Source of the DNA: Peterkaempfera sp044755465
GTDB lineage: Bacteria > Actinomycetota > Actinomycetes > Streptomycetales > Streptomycetaceae
NCBI RefSeq assembly: GCF_044755465.1
Contig: NZ_JBIVRB010000002.1
Span: forward strand, 124,001-188,000
Reading direction: 5' to 3'
DNA: 64,000 nt
A model generated the notes under the pieces. The model saw only the letters and a program-made list of their open reading frames with translations, did not search any database and was not told the origin of the DNA. The translations under genes and the position numbers were made by a program. This document shows, in pieces, positions 25,026 through 32,986 of this stretch. Positions within the stretch are counted from its first letter, which is position 1. Each line of letters opens with the position of its first letter.

Positions 25026-26899
25026 CGGCCGGGCGGCCGGATGCGGCCGACGCTCGGCAGCCGGGCGGGCGCGAGGTCGGCGGACGCTACAAGTGGGTGG
25101 CGCTGTCCAACACGACGATCGGCGTGCTGATCGCCACCATAGACAGCTCGATAGTGATCATCTCGCTGCCCGCGATCTTCCGCGGCATCGGGCTGGACCC
25201 GCTCGCCCCCGGCAACATCGGCTACCTGCTCTGGATGATCCTCGGCTACACGCTGGTCTCGGCGGTGCTGGTGGTCGCGCTCGGCCGGCTCGGGGACATG
25301 TTCGGCCGGGTCCGGATGTACAACATGGGCTTCGCGATCTTCGCCTGCGCCTCGCTCGCCCTCTCGCTCGACCCGCTGAAGGGCGGCGGCGGCGCGCTCT
25401 GGCTGATCGGCTTCCGGATGGTGCAGGCCGTCGGCGGGTCCATGCTGACGGCCAACTCGGCGGCGATCCTCACCGACGCCTTCCCGGCCCGGCAGCGCGG
25501 CATGGCGCTGGGCATCAATCAGATCACCGCGCTGGCGGGCATGTTCCTCGGGCTGCTCGTCGGCGGCGTGCTGGCCGCCGTCGACTGGCGGGCGGTGTTC
25601 TGGGTCAGCGTCCCGTTCGGGGTGGTCGGCACCTTCTGGTCGTACCGCAGTCTGCGTGAGACCGGCTCCCACCGACCGGGCCGCATCGACTGGACCGGCA
25701 ACATCACCTTCGCCACCGGGGCCGGCGCGCTGCTCGCCGCCATCACCTACGGCATCCAGCCGTACGGCGGCCACTCCACCGGCTGGACCAACCCCTGGGT
25801 GCTGGCCGGACTGGTCGGCGGCGTGCTGCTGCTGGTGGTGTTCTGCCTGGTGCAGACCCGGATCGCGGAGCCGATGTTCCAACTCGGGCTGTTCCGCATC
25901 CGTGCGTTCGCCGCCGGGAACCTGGCGGCGCTGCTCATCGCCATCGCCCGGGGCGGCATGCAGTTCATGCTGATCATCTGGTTGCAGGGGATCTGGCTGC
26001 CGCTGCACGGCTACGACTTCGAACGCACCCCGCTGTGGGCCGGCATCTTCATGCTGCCGCTCACCGTCGGCTTCCTGATCGGCGGTCCGACGTCCGGCTA
26101 TCTGTCGGACCGCTTCGGCGCCCGGCTGTTCGCCACCACCGGGCTGCTGCTGGTGGCCGGCTCGTTCCTCGGCCTGCTGCTGCTGCCGGTGGACTTCTCC
26201 TACCCCGCCTTCGCGGCGCTGCTGCTGGTCAGCGGGCTCGGGCAGGGGATGTTCTCCGCCCCCAACACCTCGGCGATCATGGGCAGTGTGCCGCCGGGGC
26301 AGCGCGGGGCGGCCTCGGGCATGCGCTCGACGCTCCAGAACTCGGGCACCTCGCTGTCGATCGGGCTGTTCTTCTCGCTGATGATCGCGGGCCTGGCCGG
26401 GTCGCTGCCGCACGCGCTGGACAGCGGCCTGCAAGCCCAGGGCGTACCGGCGGCGACGGCCGGGCAGGTGGCCGGACTGCCGCCGGTGAGCACGCTGTTC
26501 GCCACCTTCCTCGGCAACAACCCGGTCGGCAATCTGCTCGGGCCCAGCGGCGTACTGGACACCCTGCCCGCCCAGAACGCGCAGACCCTGACCGGGACGC
26601 GCTTCTTCCCGGAACTGGTCACCGGACCGTTCCACCACGGCCTGGTCACCGTCTTCAGCGTGGCCGCGGCGATGGCCCTGGTCGGCGCGGTCGCCTCGGC
26701 GCTGCGCGGCCGGCACCACCGGGCCGGCTCCGGGCAGCCGGCCGACCCGACGGGCGCCCCGACCACCGAGCAGACGACCGACCCGACCGACCCGGCCGGC
26801 CAGAAGACCGTCCCGACCGGCCAGAAGACCGACCCGGCCGGCCAGAAGACCGACCCGACGAACGGACAGGAAGAATGTCGCACCGCGCCCTCCTCGTGA
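25022..26899 (+). CDS. DHA2-type MFS drug transporter with repeat tail
   Basis: The protein is 625 residues with 14 predicted helices, starting at GTG 25022 inside the marR stop. It shares the same first-helix pattern, GRLGDMFGRVRMYNMGF motif A loop and QFMLIIWLQGIWLPLHGY segment with the transporter at 17281-19089, so the two are paralogues. After the last helix a hydrophilic tail of about 60 residues is built from GQKTDP-type units, coded by three 21-bp tandem repeats (26789-26851). The tail's last 8 codons overlap the next gene. It is probably repressed by the preceding MarR protein and exports a toxic small molecule. Confidence 0.93.
   Translation: MTAGRPDAADARQPGGREVGGRYKWVALSNTTIGVLIATIDSSIVIISLPAIFRGIGLDPLAPGNIGYLLWMILGYTLVSAVLVVALGRLGDMFGRVRMYNMGFAIFACASLALSLDPLKGGGGALWLIGFRMVQAVGGSMLTANSAAILTDAFPARQRGMALGINQITALAGMFLGLLVGGVLAAVDWRAVFWVSVPFGVVGTFWSYRSLRETGSHRPGRIDWTGNITFATGAGALLAAITYGIQPYGGHSTGWTNPWVLAGLVGGVLLLVVFCLVQTRIAEPMFQLGLFRIRAFAAGNLAALLIAIARGGMQFMLIIWLQGIWLPLHGYDFERTPLWAGIFMLPLTVGFLIGGPTSGYLSDRFGARLFATTGLLLVAGSFLGLLLLPVDFSYPAFAALLLVSGLGQGMFSAPNTSAIMGSVPPGQRGAASGMRSTLQNSGTSLSIGLFFSLMIAGLAGSLPHALDSGLQAQGVPAATAGQVAGLPPVSTLFATFLGNNPVGNLLGPSGVLDTLPAQNAQTLTGTRFFPELVTGPFHHGLVTVFSVAAAMALVGAVASALRGRHHRAGSGQPADPTGAPTTEQTTDPTDPAGQKTVPTGQKTDPAGQKTDPTNGQEECRTAPSS
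26789..26851 (+). repeat. Three 21-bp tandem repeats in the MFS tail
   Basis: Units start at 26789, 26810 and 26831, with a degenerate start of a fourth. Each encodes a D/V-P-A/T-G-Q-K-T heptapeptide. Confidence 0.8.
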
Positions 26900-27426
26900 T
26901 GGACATCCAGCGGGCCATCGTGGACCGCATCCCGGACCCCGGATACCTGCCGCGCCTGCGCGGTGCGGTCGACGCCGCCCGGTCGGCGGACATCCCGGTG
27001 ATTTACGTGGTCCTCGGATTCCGCGCCGGACACCCGGAGGTCAGCGCCCGCAACCAGCGCTTCGGCGGGCTCGCCGGCAGCGGCGCCTTCGCCGAGGGCG
27101 ACCCCGGCGCCCGGATTCACCCGGACGTCGCGCCCCGGCCCGGCGACGTGGTGGTCACCAAGAAGCGGGTCAGCGCCTTCACGGGCAGCGACCTCGACCT
27201 GGTGCTCCGGGCGGGCGGTGTCGGCCAGCTGGTCCTCACCGGCGTCGCCACCAGCGGCGTCGTGCTCTCCACCCTGCGCCAGGCCGCCGACCTGGACTTC
27301 GAGCTCACCGTGCTGGCCGACGGCTGCGCCGACGCCGACCCCGAGGTGCACCGGGTGCTCACCGAGAAGGTGTTCCCCCGGCAGGCGGAGGTGCTCACCG
27401 TGGCGCAGTGGGCCGCCGCCCGCTGA
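26875..27426 (+). CDS. Isochorismatase-fold hydrolase lacking the usual Cys
   Basis: The protein is 183 residues. ATG 26875 has AGGAAG upstream and lies 25 bp inside the end of the transporter gene. The isochorismatase-like fold is seen in ALLVMDIQ with catalytic Asp10, VVVTKKRVSAFTGSDL with the Lys (96/97), and LVLTGVATSGVVLSTLRQAADLD with the expected cis-peptide turn. The nucleophile position that is Cys in nicotinamidases and other cysteine hydrolases is Val129 here. Enzymes of the fold without Cys include true isochorismatases, so a vinyl-ether hydrolase or a non-classical role is possible. Coupling to a MarR-controlled pump suggests a role in handling the same compound. Confidence 0.85.
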   Translation: MSHRALLVMDIQRAIVDRIPDPGYLPRLRGAVDAARSADIPVIYVVLGFRAGHPEVSARNQRFGGLAGSGAFAEGDPGARIHPDVAPRPGDVVVTKKRVSAFTGSDLDLVLRAGGVGQLVLTGVATSGVVLSTLRQAADLDFELTVLADGCADADPEVHRVLTEKVFPRQAEVLTVAQWAAAR

Positions 27427-27447
27427 CCCCCGCCGGGCGGGCGGGGG
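27427..27447. terminator. Hairpin between convergent genes
   Basis: An 8-bp stem (27427-27434 with 27440-27447) directly follows the hydrolase stop codon and precedes the convergent SDR gene. Confidence 0.55.
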
Positions 27448-27451
27448 CCGG

Positions 27452-28177
27452 TCACACGGCGCCCCGCCCGCCGTCGACCGGGATGACGGCGCCGGTCACA
27501 TAGCCGGCCGCCGGGGAGGCGAGGAAGGCGATCACCGCCGCGATCTCCTCGGGGCGGGCGGGGCGCCGCAGCAGGGTTTCGGCGCCCAGCTGTTCGATCA
27601 GTTCCCGGCTGGCCCCGTCGGTGTAGACCGGACCGGGGGCGACGCTGTTCACCCGGACGCCCCGGGAGCTGAACTCGGCGGCCCAGGAGCGCGTCATCGC
27701 GCTGAGCGACGCCTTGGAGGCGCTGTAGGCGGCGCCGCCGGCCAGCCCGATGCGGCCGGCCACGCTGTCCACGCTGATGACGGCGCCGGAGCCGCGCTCG
27801 GCCATGCCCGGGGCCAGGGCGCCCACCAGCTGGTAGGCGGCCCGTACATTGCCCGCGAACAGCCGGTCGAAGGTGTCGGTGTCCAGCTCGGCGGTGGGCC
27901 CGAACCAGGCCCGCCCCGCGTTGTTCACCAGGACGTCCACCGGGCCCGCCTCAGCCGCCAGCCGGGCGACGTCGGCCGGGTTGAGCAGGTCAGCCGCGAG
28001 GAAGCGGGCCTGGCCGCCGGCCTCCTCGACGGCGCGGACCACGGCCGCGCCCCGGTCCGCGTCCCGTCCGTGGATCAGCACCCGGTGGCCGTCGCGGGCC
28101 AGCGCCTGGGCCGTCGCCCTGCCGATGCCGGAGGTCGCCCCCGTCACCAGCGCGGTCCTGGGGTTCTGTGCGGTCAT
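27452..28177 (-). CDS. Short-chain dehydrogenase/reductase
   Basis: The protein is 241 residues from ATG 28177; a GTG three codons earlier overlaps the TTGGAG ribosome site and is less likely. It is a classical SDR: nucleotide motif TGATSGIG, adenine-side DLLNPADV, NNAG, and the catalytic Ser-Tyr-Lys set in SVDSVAGRI and YSASK. GPVYTDG and PVDGGRGAV follow the usual C-terminal pattern. HGRDADRG after the second strand has an Arg suited to NADP(H). It is a cytosolic NAD(P)-dependent oxidoreductase of unknown substrate, perhaps a 3-oxoacyl reductase. It stands downstream of the tetR terminator. Confidence 0.92.
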   Translation of the reverse strand: MTAQNPRTALVTGATSGIGRATAQALARDGHRVLIHGRDADRGAAVVRAVEEAGGQARFLAADLLNPADVARLAAEAGPVDVLVNNAGRAWFGPTAELDTDTFDRLFAGNVRAAYQLVGALAPGMAERGSGAVISVDSVAGRIGLAGGAAYSASKASLSAMTRSWAAEFSSRGVRVNSVAPGPVYTDGASRELIEQLGAETLLRRPARPEEIAAVIAFLASPAAGYVTGAVIPVDGGRGAV

Positions 28178-28258
28178 GGCCAACACACTCCAAGGGGATC
28201 GGTGGTCCGGCCTCCGCAGGTTCCCCCGGCTCGGCCGCCCAATCCCGTCGGCGGGCAG

Positions 28259-28303
28259 AAAAAACCCTGGCCGGCACCGATGTCAGGTCGGGTGCCGGCC
28301 AGG
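28259..28303 (-). terminator. Strong intrinsic terminator of the tetR operon
   Basis: Read on the minus strand, a perfect 13-bp stem (28303-28291 with 28278-28266) with a 12-nt loop is followed by GTTTTTT at 28265-28259. This is the clearest Rho-independent terminator in the window. Confidence 0.92.
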
Positions 28304-28354
28304 TGCCGGGGCGCGGGTGGCTGGGGCTGCCGGGTGCCCGGAGGAGCGGGGTGG

Positions 28355-28915
28355 TCAGGCGGCTGGGCCGCTGTTCGCACGGGTGATCCGGGTGATGGCC
28401 TCCAGGGTGAGCGCGCGGTCGTGCGGCTCGGTCTCCAGCGCGCGGTGAATGGACAGTCCTTCGATGAGGGCGTCGAGCTGGCGGGCGGTCGCCGGATCGA
28501 AGTGCCACTCCAGCGCCCGGCGGCTGCGCCGCATCCACTCCCGGGTCAGCTCCCGGTAGGCGGGCTTGCGGGCCGCCAGGGTGTACAGCTCATGGGTGAG
28601 GACCAGTTCGCGCTGGTTGCCGCTGGAGAGGTGGTGCACGAGGTCCGCCACCGCCTCCCGGGCCTGGTCGGGGGTGGCGGCGGCCCCGAGCCGCTCCTCG
28701 AACACCGTGACGACGCTGGTGGCGAAGCGGGTGAACGCCTCGCGCAGCAGCTCGTCCATGCCGGCGAAGTGGTAGGTCATCGAGCCCAGTGGCACCCCGG
28801 CCCGCGCGGCGACCTTGCGGTGCGAGGTACCGGCGACCCCGGCCTCCGCGATCAGGTCGAGCGCGGCGGTGATGATGCGCTCCCGCCGCTCGGGGTCGGT
28901 CTGTCCGGTCGCCAC
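28355..28915 (-). CDS. TetR family transcriptional regulator
   Basis: The protein is 186 residues. The HTH reads ALDLIAEAGVAGTSHRKVAARAGVPLGSMTYHFAGMDELL, with the Y-H-F turn typical of TetR proteins. The ligand domain includes HELYTLAARKPAYRELTREWM. It is the second gene after an acetyltransferase gene, 14 bp downstream of its stop, and both lie under the twin GTACGATCGTAC palindromes. It is therefore the likely repressor of its own operon and of the divergent MFS gene. A textbook terminator follows the gene. Confidence 0.92.
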   Translation of the reverse strand: MATGQTDPERRERIITAALDLIAEAGVAGTSHRKVAARAGVPLGSMTYHFAGMDELLREAFTRFATSVVTVFEERLGAAATPDQAREAVADLVHHLSSGNQRELVLTHELYTLAARKPAYRELTREWMRRSRRALEWHFDPATARQLDALIEGLSIHRALETEPHDRALTLEAITRITRANSGPAA

Positions 28916-28929
28916 GGTGCTTCCTTCTG

Positions 28930-29508
28930 CTAGATCGAACGGACCACCCGGGCCGGGTTGCCCACAGCGACCACATTGGCGGGGATGTCCTTGGTGACGA
29001 CGGCTCCGGCGCCGATGACGCTGTTGTCCCCGATGGTCACCCCGGCCAGGACGATCGCGCCGCCGCCGAGCCAGACGTTGTCACCGATCGTGATCGGCCG
29101 GGCCGCCTCCAGCTTGTCCCGGCGCGGCTGCGGCTCCACCGGGTGCGTCGGGGTGAGCAGCTGCACGTTGGGGCCGATCTGGCAGTCGCGGCCGATGGTG
29201 ATGGGGGCGACGTCGAGGGCGGTGAGATTGTAGTTGATGAAGGTGTCCGCACCGACGCTGATGTACGTGCCGTAGTCGACGAACAGCGGCGGCCTGATGT
29301 GGGCACCGGCCCCCAGCGAACCGATCAGCTCGGTGACGACGGACTGCGCGGCCCCGGCGTCCTCGGCGTACGCGGCCTGGTACTCGGCGGCCAGTCGCAC
29401 GGCGCGCTGCTGGGCCTTGGCGATCTCGGGGTCGTCGGAGATGTAGAGGTCTCCGGCGAGCATCCGCTCATGGTTGGTACGGGGGTCCCCGGCGAAGTAG
29501 TCCTGCAT
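28930..29508 (-). CDS. Maltose/galactoside-type O-acetyltransferase
   Basis: The protein is 192 residues from ATG 29508. The N-terminus has the MAT-family helical segment (RTNHERMLAGDLYISDDPEI), and the rest is a left-handed beta-helix built from hexapeptide repeats (PITIGRDCQIGPNVQLLTP, PITIGDNVWLGGGAIVLAGV, TIGDNSVIGAGAVVTKDI). The catalytic His is in TPTHPVEP. It would transfer acetyl from acetyl-CoA to a sugar, for detoxification. The start codon is 3 bp from a perfect palindrome whose TACGAT could be a -10 placed for leaderless transcription. It forms an operon with the downstream tetR. Confidence 0.93.
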   Translation of the reverse strand: MQDYFAGDPRTNHERMLAGDLYISDDPEIAKAQQRAVRLAAEYQAAYAEDAGAAQSVVTELIGSLGAGAHIRPPLFVDYGTYISVGADTFINYNLTALDVAPITIGRDCQIGPNVQLLTPTHPVEPQPRRDKLEAARPITIGDNVWLGGGAIVLAGVTIGDNSVIGAGAVVTKDIPANVVAVGNPARVVRSI

Positions 29509-29510
29509 GC

Positions 29511-29542
29511 GTACGATCGTACACCTGGGCGTACGATCGTAC
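29511..29542. promoter_or_regulatory. Twin GTACGATCGTAC operators
   Basis: The perfect 12-bp palindrome GTACGATCGTAC occurs at 29511-29522 and 29531-29542, centres exactly 20 bp apart, each preceded by GC. The pair lies between the acetyltransferase-tetR operon and the divergent MFS gene. Internal TACGAT hexamers may be the -10 boxes of both promoters. Confidence 0.85.
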
Positions 29543-29581
29543 TTCCCGCCCATCCGAACCGTCTGCTGAGGCCCTGCTGCC

Positions 29582-30805
29582 ATGGATGCTGCCACCCGCC
29601 GCTGGCGTGCCGCCCTGTTCGTCTTCATGCTCGCCGCCGGTACCGGCGTGGCCTCCTGGGTGGCGCGCACCCCGGCGGTCCGCGACGGCCTGGACGTGTC
29701 CACCGGCGCCATGGGGCTGGTGCTGTTCGGACTCTCCACCGGCTCGATGGCCGGGGTCACCGCCTCCGGCCACCTCGTACGCCGCCGGGGCGGCCGGGCC
29801 GCGATCACCGCCGGGGTCACCCTGGTCGTGGCCGGGCTGCTGATCGTCGCCGGGTCCGCCAGTCTGGCGCTGGCGGCCGGGGTCTTCTGCGGCCTCGCCC
29901 TGTTCGGCTTCGGCCTGGGGCTGGCCGAGGTCGCCTTCAACATCGAGGGCGCCGCCATCGAGGGCGTCATCGGCCGCCCCGTCCTGCCGGTGCTGCACGG
30001 CTGCTTCAGCCTGGGCACCGTCGCCGGCGCGCTGCTGGGCATGGGGCTGGTCGCGGTCCGGCTCCCGGTCGGCTGGCACCTGGCGGCCGTCGCGGTCCTC
30101 GTCGCGGCGGCCGGCAGCTGGTCCGTACTCTCCATCCCGCCGGGCACCGGCCGGGAGACGGCCACCGCCGCCACCGCTGCGCCGGAACCCGGTGGCTGGC
30201 GCCGCCAACTGAGCGTGTGGCGGGACCGGCGGCTGGCGTTCATCGGCCTGATAGTGCTGGCCATGGCCTTCGCGGAGGGGGCCGCCAACGACTGGCTGCC
30301 GCTGCTCATGGTCGACGGCCACCACGTCAGCGCCACCGCCGGATCGCTGACCTTCCTGGTCTTCGCCGCCGCGATGACCCTCGGCCGCTTCACCGGCGGG
30401 CCGCTGCTGGAACGGTTCGGGCGGGTCCAGGTCGTGCGGGTCAGCGCCCTGGTCGCGGTGGTCGGCGTGGCCGGGGTCATCCTCTCGCCCAGCCCGCTGG
30501 TCGCCGGCGCCGCCACCGTACTGTGGGGCCTGGGCGCCTCGCTGGGCTTCCCCGTCACCCTCTCCGCCGCAGGCGACCACCCGCACGACGCCGCCACCCG
30601 GGTCGCCGCCGTCGCCACCGCCGGCTATGTCGCCTTCCTGGTCGGCCCGCCCACCCTCGGCCTGCTCGCCGACCACCTCGGCCTGCGGGCCACCATGACC
30701 GTCGTCCTCGCCCTGCTGCTCGTCGCCGCCACCCTCACCGGCGCCCTCGCCCCGACCCCCGCCACCCCCGCCACCCCCACCGACCCGGCCCCGGCCCCGC
30801 AGTGA
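29582..30805 (+). CDS. MFS transporter, 12-helix sugar/drug permease type
   Basis: The protein is 407 residues with about 12 membrane helices. It begins RRWRAALFVFMLAAGTGVASWVARTPAVRD, like the YbjJ / fucose-permease-like group of MFS proteins, and has the loop RRRGGRAAI after helix 2 and GLAEVAFNIEGAAIE in helix 4. The C-terminal tail is a PATPATPTDPAPAP run. The start ATG 29582 has only a weak GAGG upstream. It is divergent from an O-acetyltransferase-tetR operon and shares the double operator, so the pump and the acetyltransferase probably serve one inducible export or detoxification task. Confidence 0.9.
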   Translation: MDAATRRWRAALFVFMLAAGTGVASWVARTPAVRDGLDVSTGAMGLVLFGLSTGSMAGVTASGHLVRRRGGRAAITAGVTLVVAGLLIVAGSASLALAAGVFCGLALFGFGLGLAEVAFNIEGAAIEGVIGRPVLPVLHGCFSLGTVAGALLGMGLVAVRLPVGWHLAAVAVLVAAAGSWSVLSIPPGTGRETATAATAAPEPGGWRRQLSVWRDRRLAFIGLIVLAMAFAEGAANDWLPLLMVDGHHVSATAGSLTFLVFAAAMTLGRFTGGPLLERFGRVQVVRVSALVAVVGVAGVILSPSPLVAGAATVLWGLGASLGFPVTLSAAGDHPHDAATRVAAVATAGYVAFLVGPPTLGLLADHLGLRATMTVVLALLLVAATLTGALAPTPATPATPTDPAPAPQ

Positions 30806-30810
30806 CCCGG

Positions 30811-30843
30811 GAGCGCCCGGCCGTCGACCGCGGCCGGGCGCTC
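30811..30843. terminator. Bidirectional hairpin after the MFS gene
   Basis: A perfect 12-bp stem pairs 30811-30822 with 30832-30843 between convergent genes. Confidence 0.75.
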
Positions 30844-30851
30844 TGCCAGGC

Positions 30852-31064
30852 TTACGGGCGGCTGAATGCGCCGTCCGGCATCCCGCCCTCGAACGCCCGC
30901 CACTCGCCGGGGGCGAAGACGAGCGCGGGCCCCTTGCCCTGGTCCTTGCTGTCCCGCAGGGCCACCCGCCCGTCATCGAGGAAGGCCACCTCGACGCACT
31001 CGGCCTGTCCGTTGCTGCGCTTGCTCCTCCGCCAGACCGCACCTGCCAGGTCGGCACTGTTCAC
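30852..31064 (-). CDS. DUF397 family protein
   Basis: The protein is 70 residues. Diagnostic features are WRRSKRSNGQAECVEVAF near the start, VALRDSKD, and the closing FAPGEWRAFEGGMPDGAF. DUF397 proteins are small, numerous in Streptomyces, and usually encoded next to a helix-turn-helix regulator, with which they are proposed to form toxin-antitoxin-like or developmental pairs. Here no regulator gene adjoins it. The GTG start (31064) overlaps the TGA of a short upstream frame in GTGA fashion, a possible trace of a lost partner. Confidence 0.85.
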   Translation of the reverse strand: MNSADLAGAVWRRSKRSNGQAECVEVAFLDDGRVALRDSKDQGKGPALVFAPGEWRAFEGGMPDGAFSRP

Positions 31065-31224
31065 CTGCTCAACTCCCTTGCTGCTCGGGGGAGAAGGTCC
31101 TGGGTGCCCCTGTGGTCCAGCGCGGCATCCCAGATCACTGTGAAGGGGTAGCCGATCGGGGGGTTCCGTCTCCCGACCCTCGACGCCGAGCTTGCCGGCG
31201 ACGGGGCGTGCGGGCGGGCGCTGA

Positions 31225-32187
31225 TCAGTCGGCGTGCGGGGCGGGCATCGAGGTGATCACGGCGTCGAGCTCGCGGGGGGTGAGGGTGGGGCCGTCGGTG
31301 GCGAGTGACCACTGCCAGGTGTGGTCGGTCCAGGTGTGGACGCAGATGCCGGGGTCACCGAAGATGCCGCCCAGGTAGGGCGGGTCGCCGGGGCGGCTGC
31401 GGGCGAGGCGGGCGTCGAAGGGGCCGTGGGCCCGGGTGCCGGCGCCCAGGTCGAGGCCCAGGTCGATGACCAGCAGCCCGCTCGGCAGATCGCCGTCGAG
31501 CACGGAGGGCTGCTGCCTCGGCCCCGGCCAGTAGCCGGGCACGGGCAACGGACGCCCCCGGTGGGCGGCCTCGGCGGCGCGGCGGCGCTCCTCCCAGGCC
31601 GCCTGGGCCCCGGCCAGGTCCGCCGGGTCGAACAGGGAGTCCGGGAGACGGTCGGGGAAGGCGAGGTCGCGCAGCTCCTCCCGGTACGCGCCGTCCGGCG
31701 ACCCGACCCGCAGCAGCAGGCCCTCGGTGCCGTCCACCACCACATCCAGCGGCCCGGCCAGCGGTACGTCCAGCGTGACGGCCCAGCCCTTGCGGTCCGC
31801 GTGCACGGCCTCCTCGGGCTCGGACAGCGGTACGGCGGCGGCGAGCGGGCCGTACCCGGAGGTGAGGACCAGCCGCTCCGGCGACTCCGCGAAGCCCCAG
31901 GGAAAGCCGTCCTCCGCGAAGTCGAGACCGGAGGGAGCGTCGTCACCGGACTCCTCGGGGGTCGCGATCCACAGCGCCCCGTCGGCATGGGCCAGCGGGT
32001 CCGTGTACGCGCACCGCCACGACCCGGGCGGCCGGAAGGCGAAGGTCTCGGTGGTGGCCACCCGGCCCGGGGGGCGGCCGTGCCCGTGGTCCCGGCGCGG
32101 CCGCACCACGGCGTACGTACCCGTCACGGCCGGTCGCGGGCGGGAGAGCAGCGCCCTCCACAGCTCCTCCCAGGTCGGCGCAGCCAT
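31225..32187 (-). CDS. Hypothetical protein
   Basis: The protein is 320 residues from ATG 32187, with AGGAG upstream. It starts PTWEELWRALLSRPRPAVTGTYAVVRPRR and has repeated WQW/WRC aromatic strands, TTETFAFRPPGSWRCAYTDPL and WTDHTWQWSLATDGPTLTPREL at the end. No membrane segment, signal peptide or known catalytic motif is visible. The composition suggests a beta-rich soluble protein. It follows the secreted protein gene by 22 bp on the same strand, so they may be co-transcribed. I do not recognise a family. Confidence 0.7.
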   Translation of the reverse strand: MAAPTWEELWRALLSRPRPAVTGTYAVVRPRRDHGHGRPPGRVATTETFAFRPPGSWRCAYTDPLAHADGALWIATPEESGDDAPSGLDFAEDGFPWGFAESPERLVLTSGYGPLAAAVPLSEPEEAVHADRKGWAVTLDVPLAGPLDVVVDGTEGLLLRVGSPDGAYREELRDLAFPDRLPDSLFDPADLAGAQAAWEERRRAAEAAHRGRPLPVPGYWPGPRQQPSVLDGDLPSGLLVIDLGLDLGAGTRAHGPFDARLARSRPGDPPYLGGIFGDPGICVHTWTDHTWQWSLATDGPTLTPRELDAVITSMPAPHAD

Positions 32188-32209
32188 GGAGAGCTCCTGT
32201 TTCCGGAAT

Positions 32210-32986
32210 TCAGCCGCCAGTGCCCGTCTTCGGGCACATCCTAGTGGTCCTCGCCCGGACGCAGACGTCCCAGCCACGGAACTTCTCCCCGGTGTGTCCG
32301 TCGTCGCCGACCGCCGAACTTCCGTTGGCGAACCTGACGTCAAACCTGACCAGCGGGAATTTCGTGACGTTGTTCGTGCTGCCGAATCCGTGGTTCAGCG
32401 TCGTACCGTTGTGCGCGGCGCTGGAAGCGGAGCCGTCCGCGTGATCGTGGCGCCAGCTGCTGCACGTCTTGTCCTGGCTTTTCGAGATGTTGACGCCGCA
32501 CTCGTAGTAATAGCGGAGGCTGAAGCTTGACGGACCGCTCCAGGGGCCGGCGTACAGGGTCAGCGTCCAGCGCTTGGACGTCTTCCCGACCGCGTTCTCC
32601 TTGAGGTGGAGCTTCACCTGCTGGACCGGCTTGCAGCCGTTGGCGCCGCAGGACGCCTCGATGGCCCAGACGTACGCCGACTGGTAGATGTAGGCGGTCT
32701 TCAGGCCGCCCTCGCGGAGCCGGTAGCCGCGCGGCGTCGCGATGTTCGGCGTCACGGATTTCCCGGCCAGCTGCGCGCGGGCCTCGGCGGGGAGCACGGA
32801 CGCGGGAACCGCCTTCGCGGGGCTGAGCGGCCGGTCCGCGAAATAGGCCACCTGCTGGGTTTTCGGCGGTGCCGCCGAGGTGGCCGCCGCCGATGTCACC
32901 TCGGCGGGAAAGGCAGCGGTGATCGCCGCACTCGCGGTCATGGCGGCGGTCACCGCACTCCATGCGAACCGGTGTTTGACATCCAT
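32210..32986 (-). CDS. Secreted hypothetical protein
   Basis: The protein is 258 residues from ATG 32986, with GAGGGAAG upstream. A Sec signal peptide is evident: MDVKHR, a hydrophobic stretch AWSAVTAAMTASAAITAAF, and small residues before a probable cut near Ala38. The mature part has several Cys (SCGANGC, YYECGVN, KTCSSW, DVCVRARTTRMC) that could form disulfides, and many aromatic/Thr strands (RWTLTLYAGPWSGPSSFSLRYYY). Codon usage is less GC-rich at third positions than in neighbours, hinting at recent acquisition. Function is not recognised; an extracellular beta-sandwich is likely. Confidence 0.75.
   Translation of the reverse strand: MDVKHRFAWSAVTAAMTASAAITAAFPAEVTSAAATSAAPPKTQQVAYFADRPLSPAKAVPASVLPAEARAQLAGKSVTPNIATPRGYRLREGGLKTAYIYQSAYVWAIEASCGANGCKPVQQVKLHLKENAVGKTSKRWTLTLYAGPWSGPSSFSLRYYYECGVNISKSQDKTCSSWRHDHADGSASSAAHNGTTLNHGFGSTNNVTKFPLVRFDVRFANGSSAVGDDGHTGEKFRGWDVCVRARTTRMCPKTGTGG

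Noticed and set aside
31061..31312. 83-codon minus-strand frame ending at the DUF397 start
   Set aside because: It begins inside the end of the next gene and its first half is Arg/Pro-rich out-of-frame sequence. The GTGA overlap is worth noting but the product is not credible.
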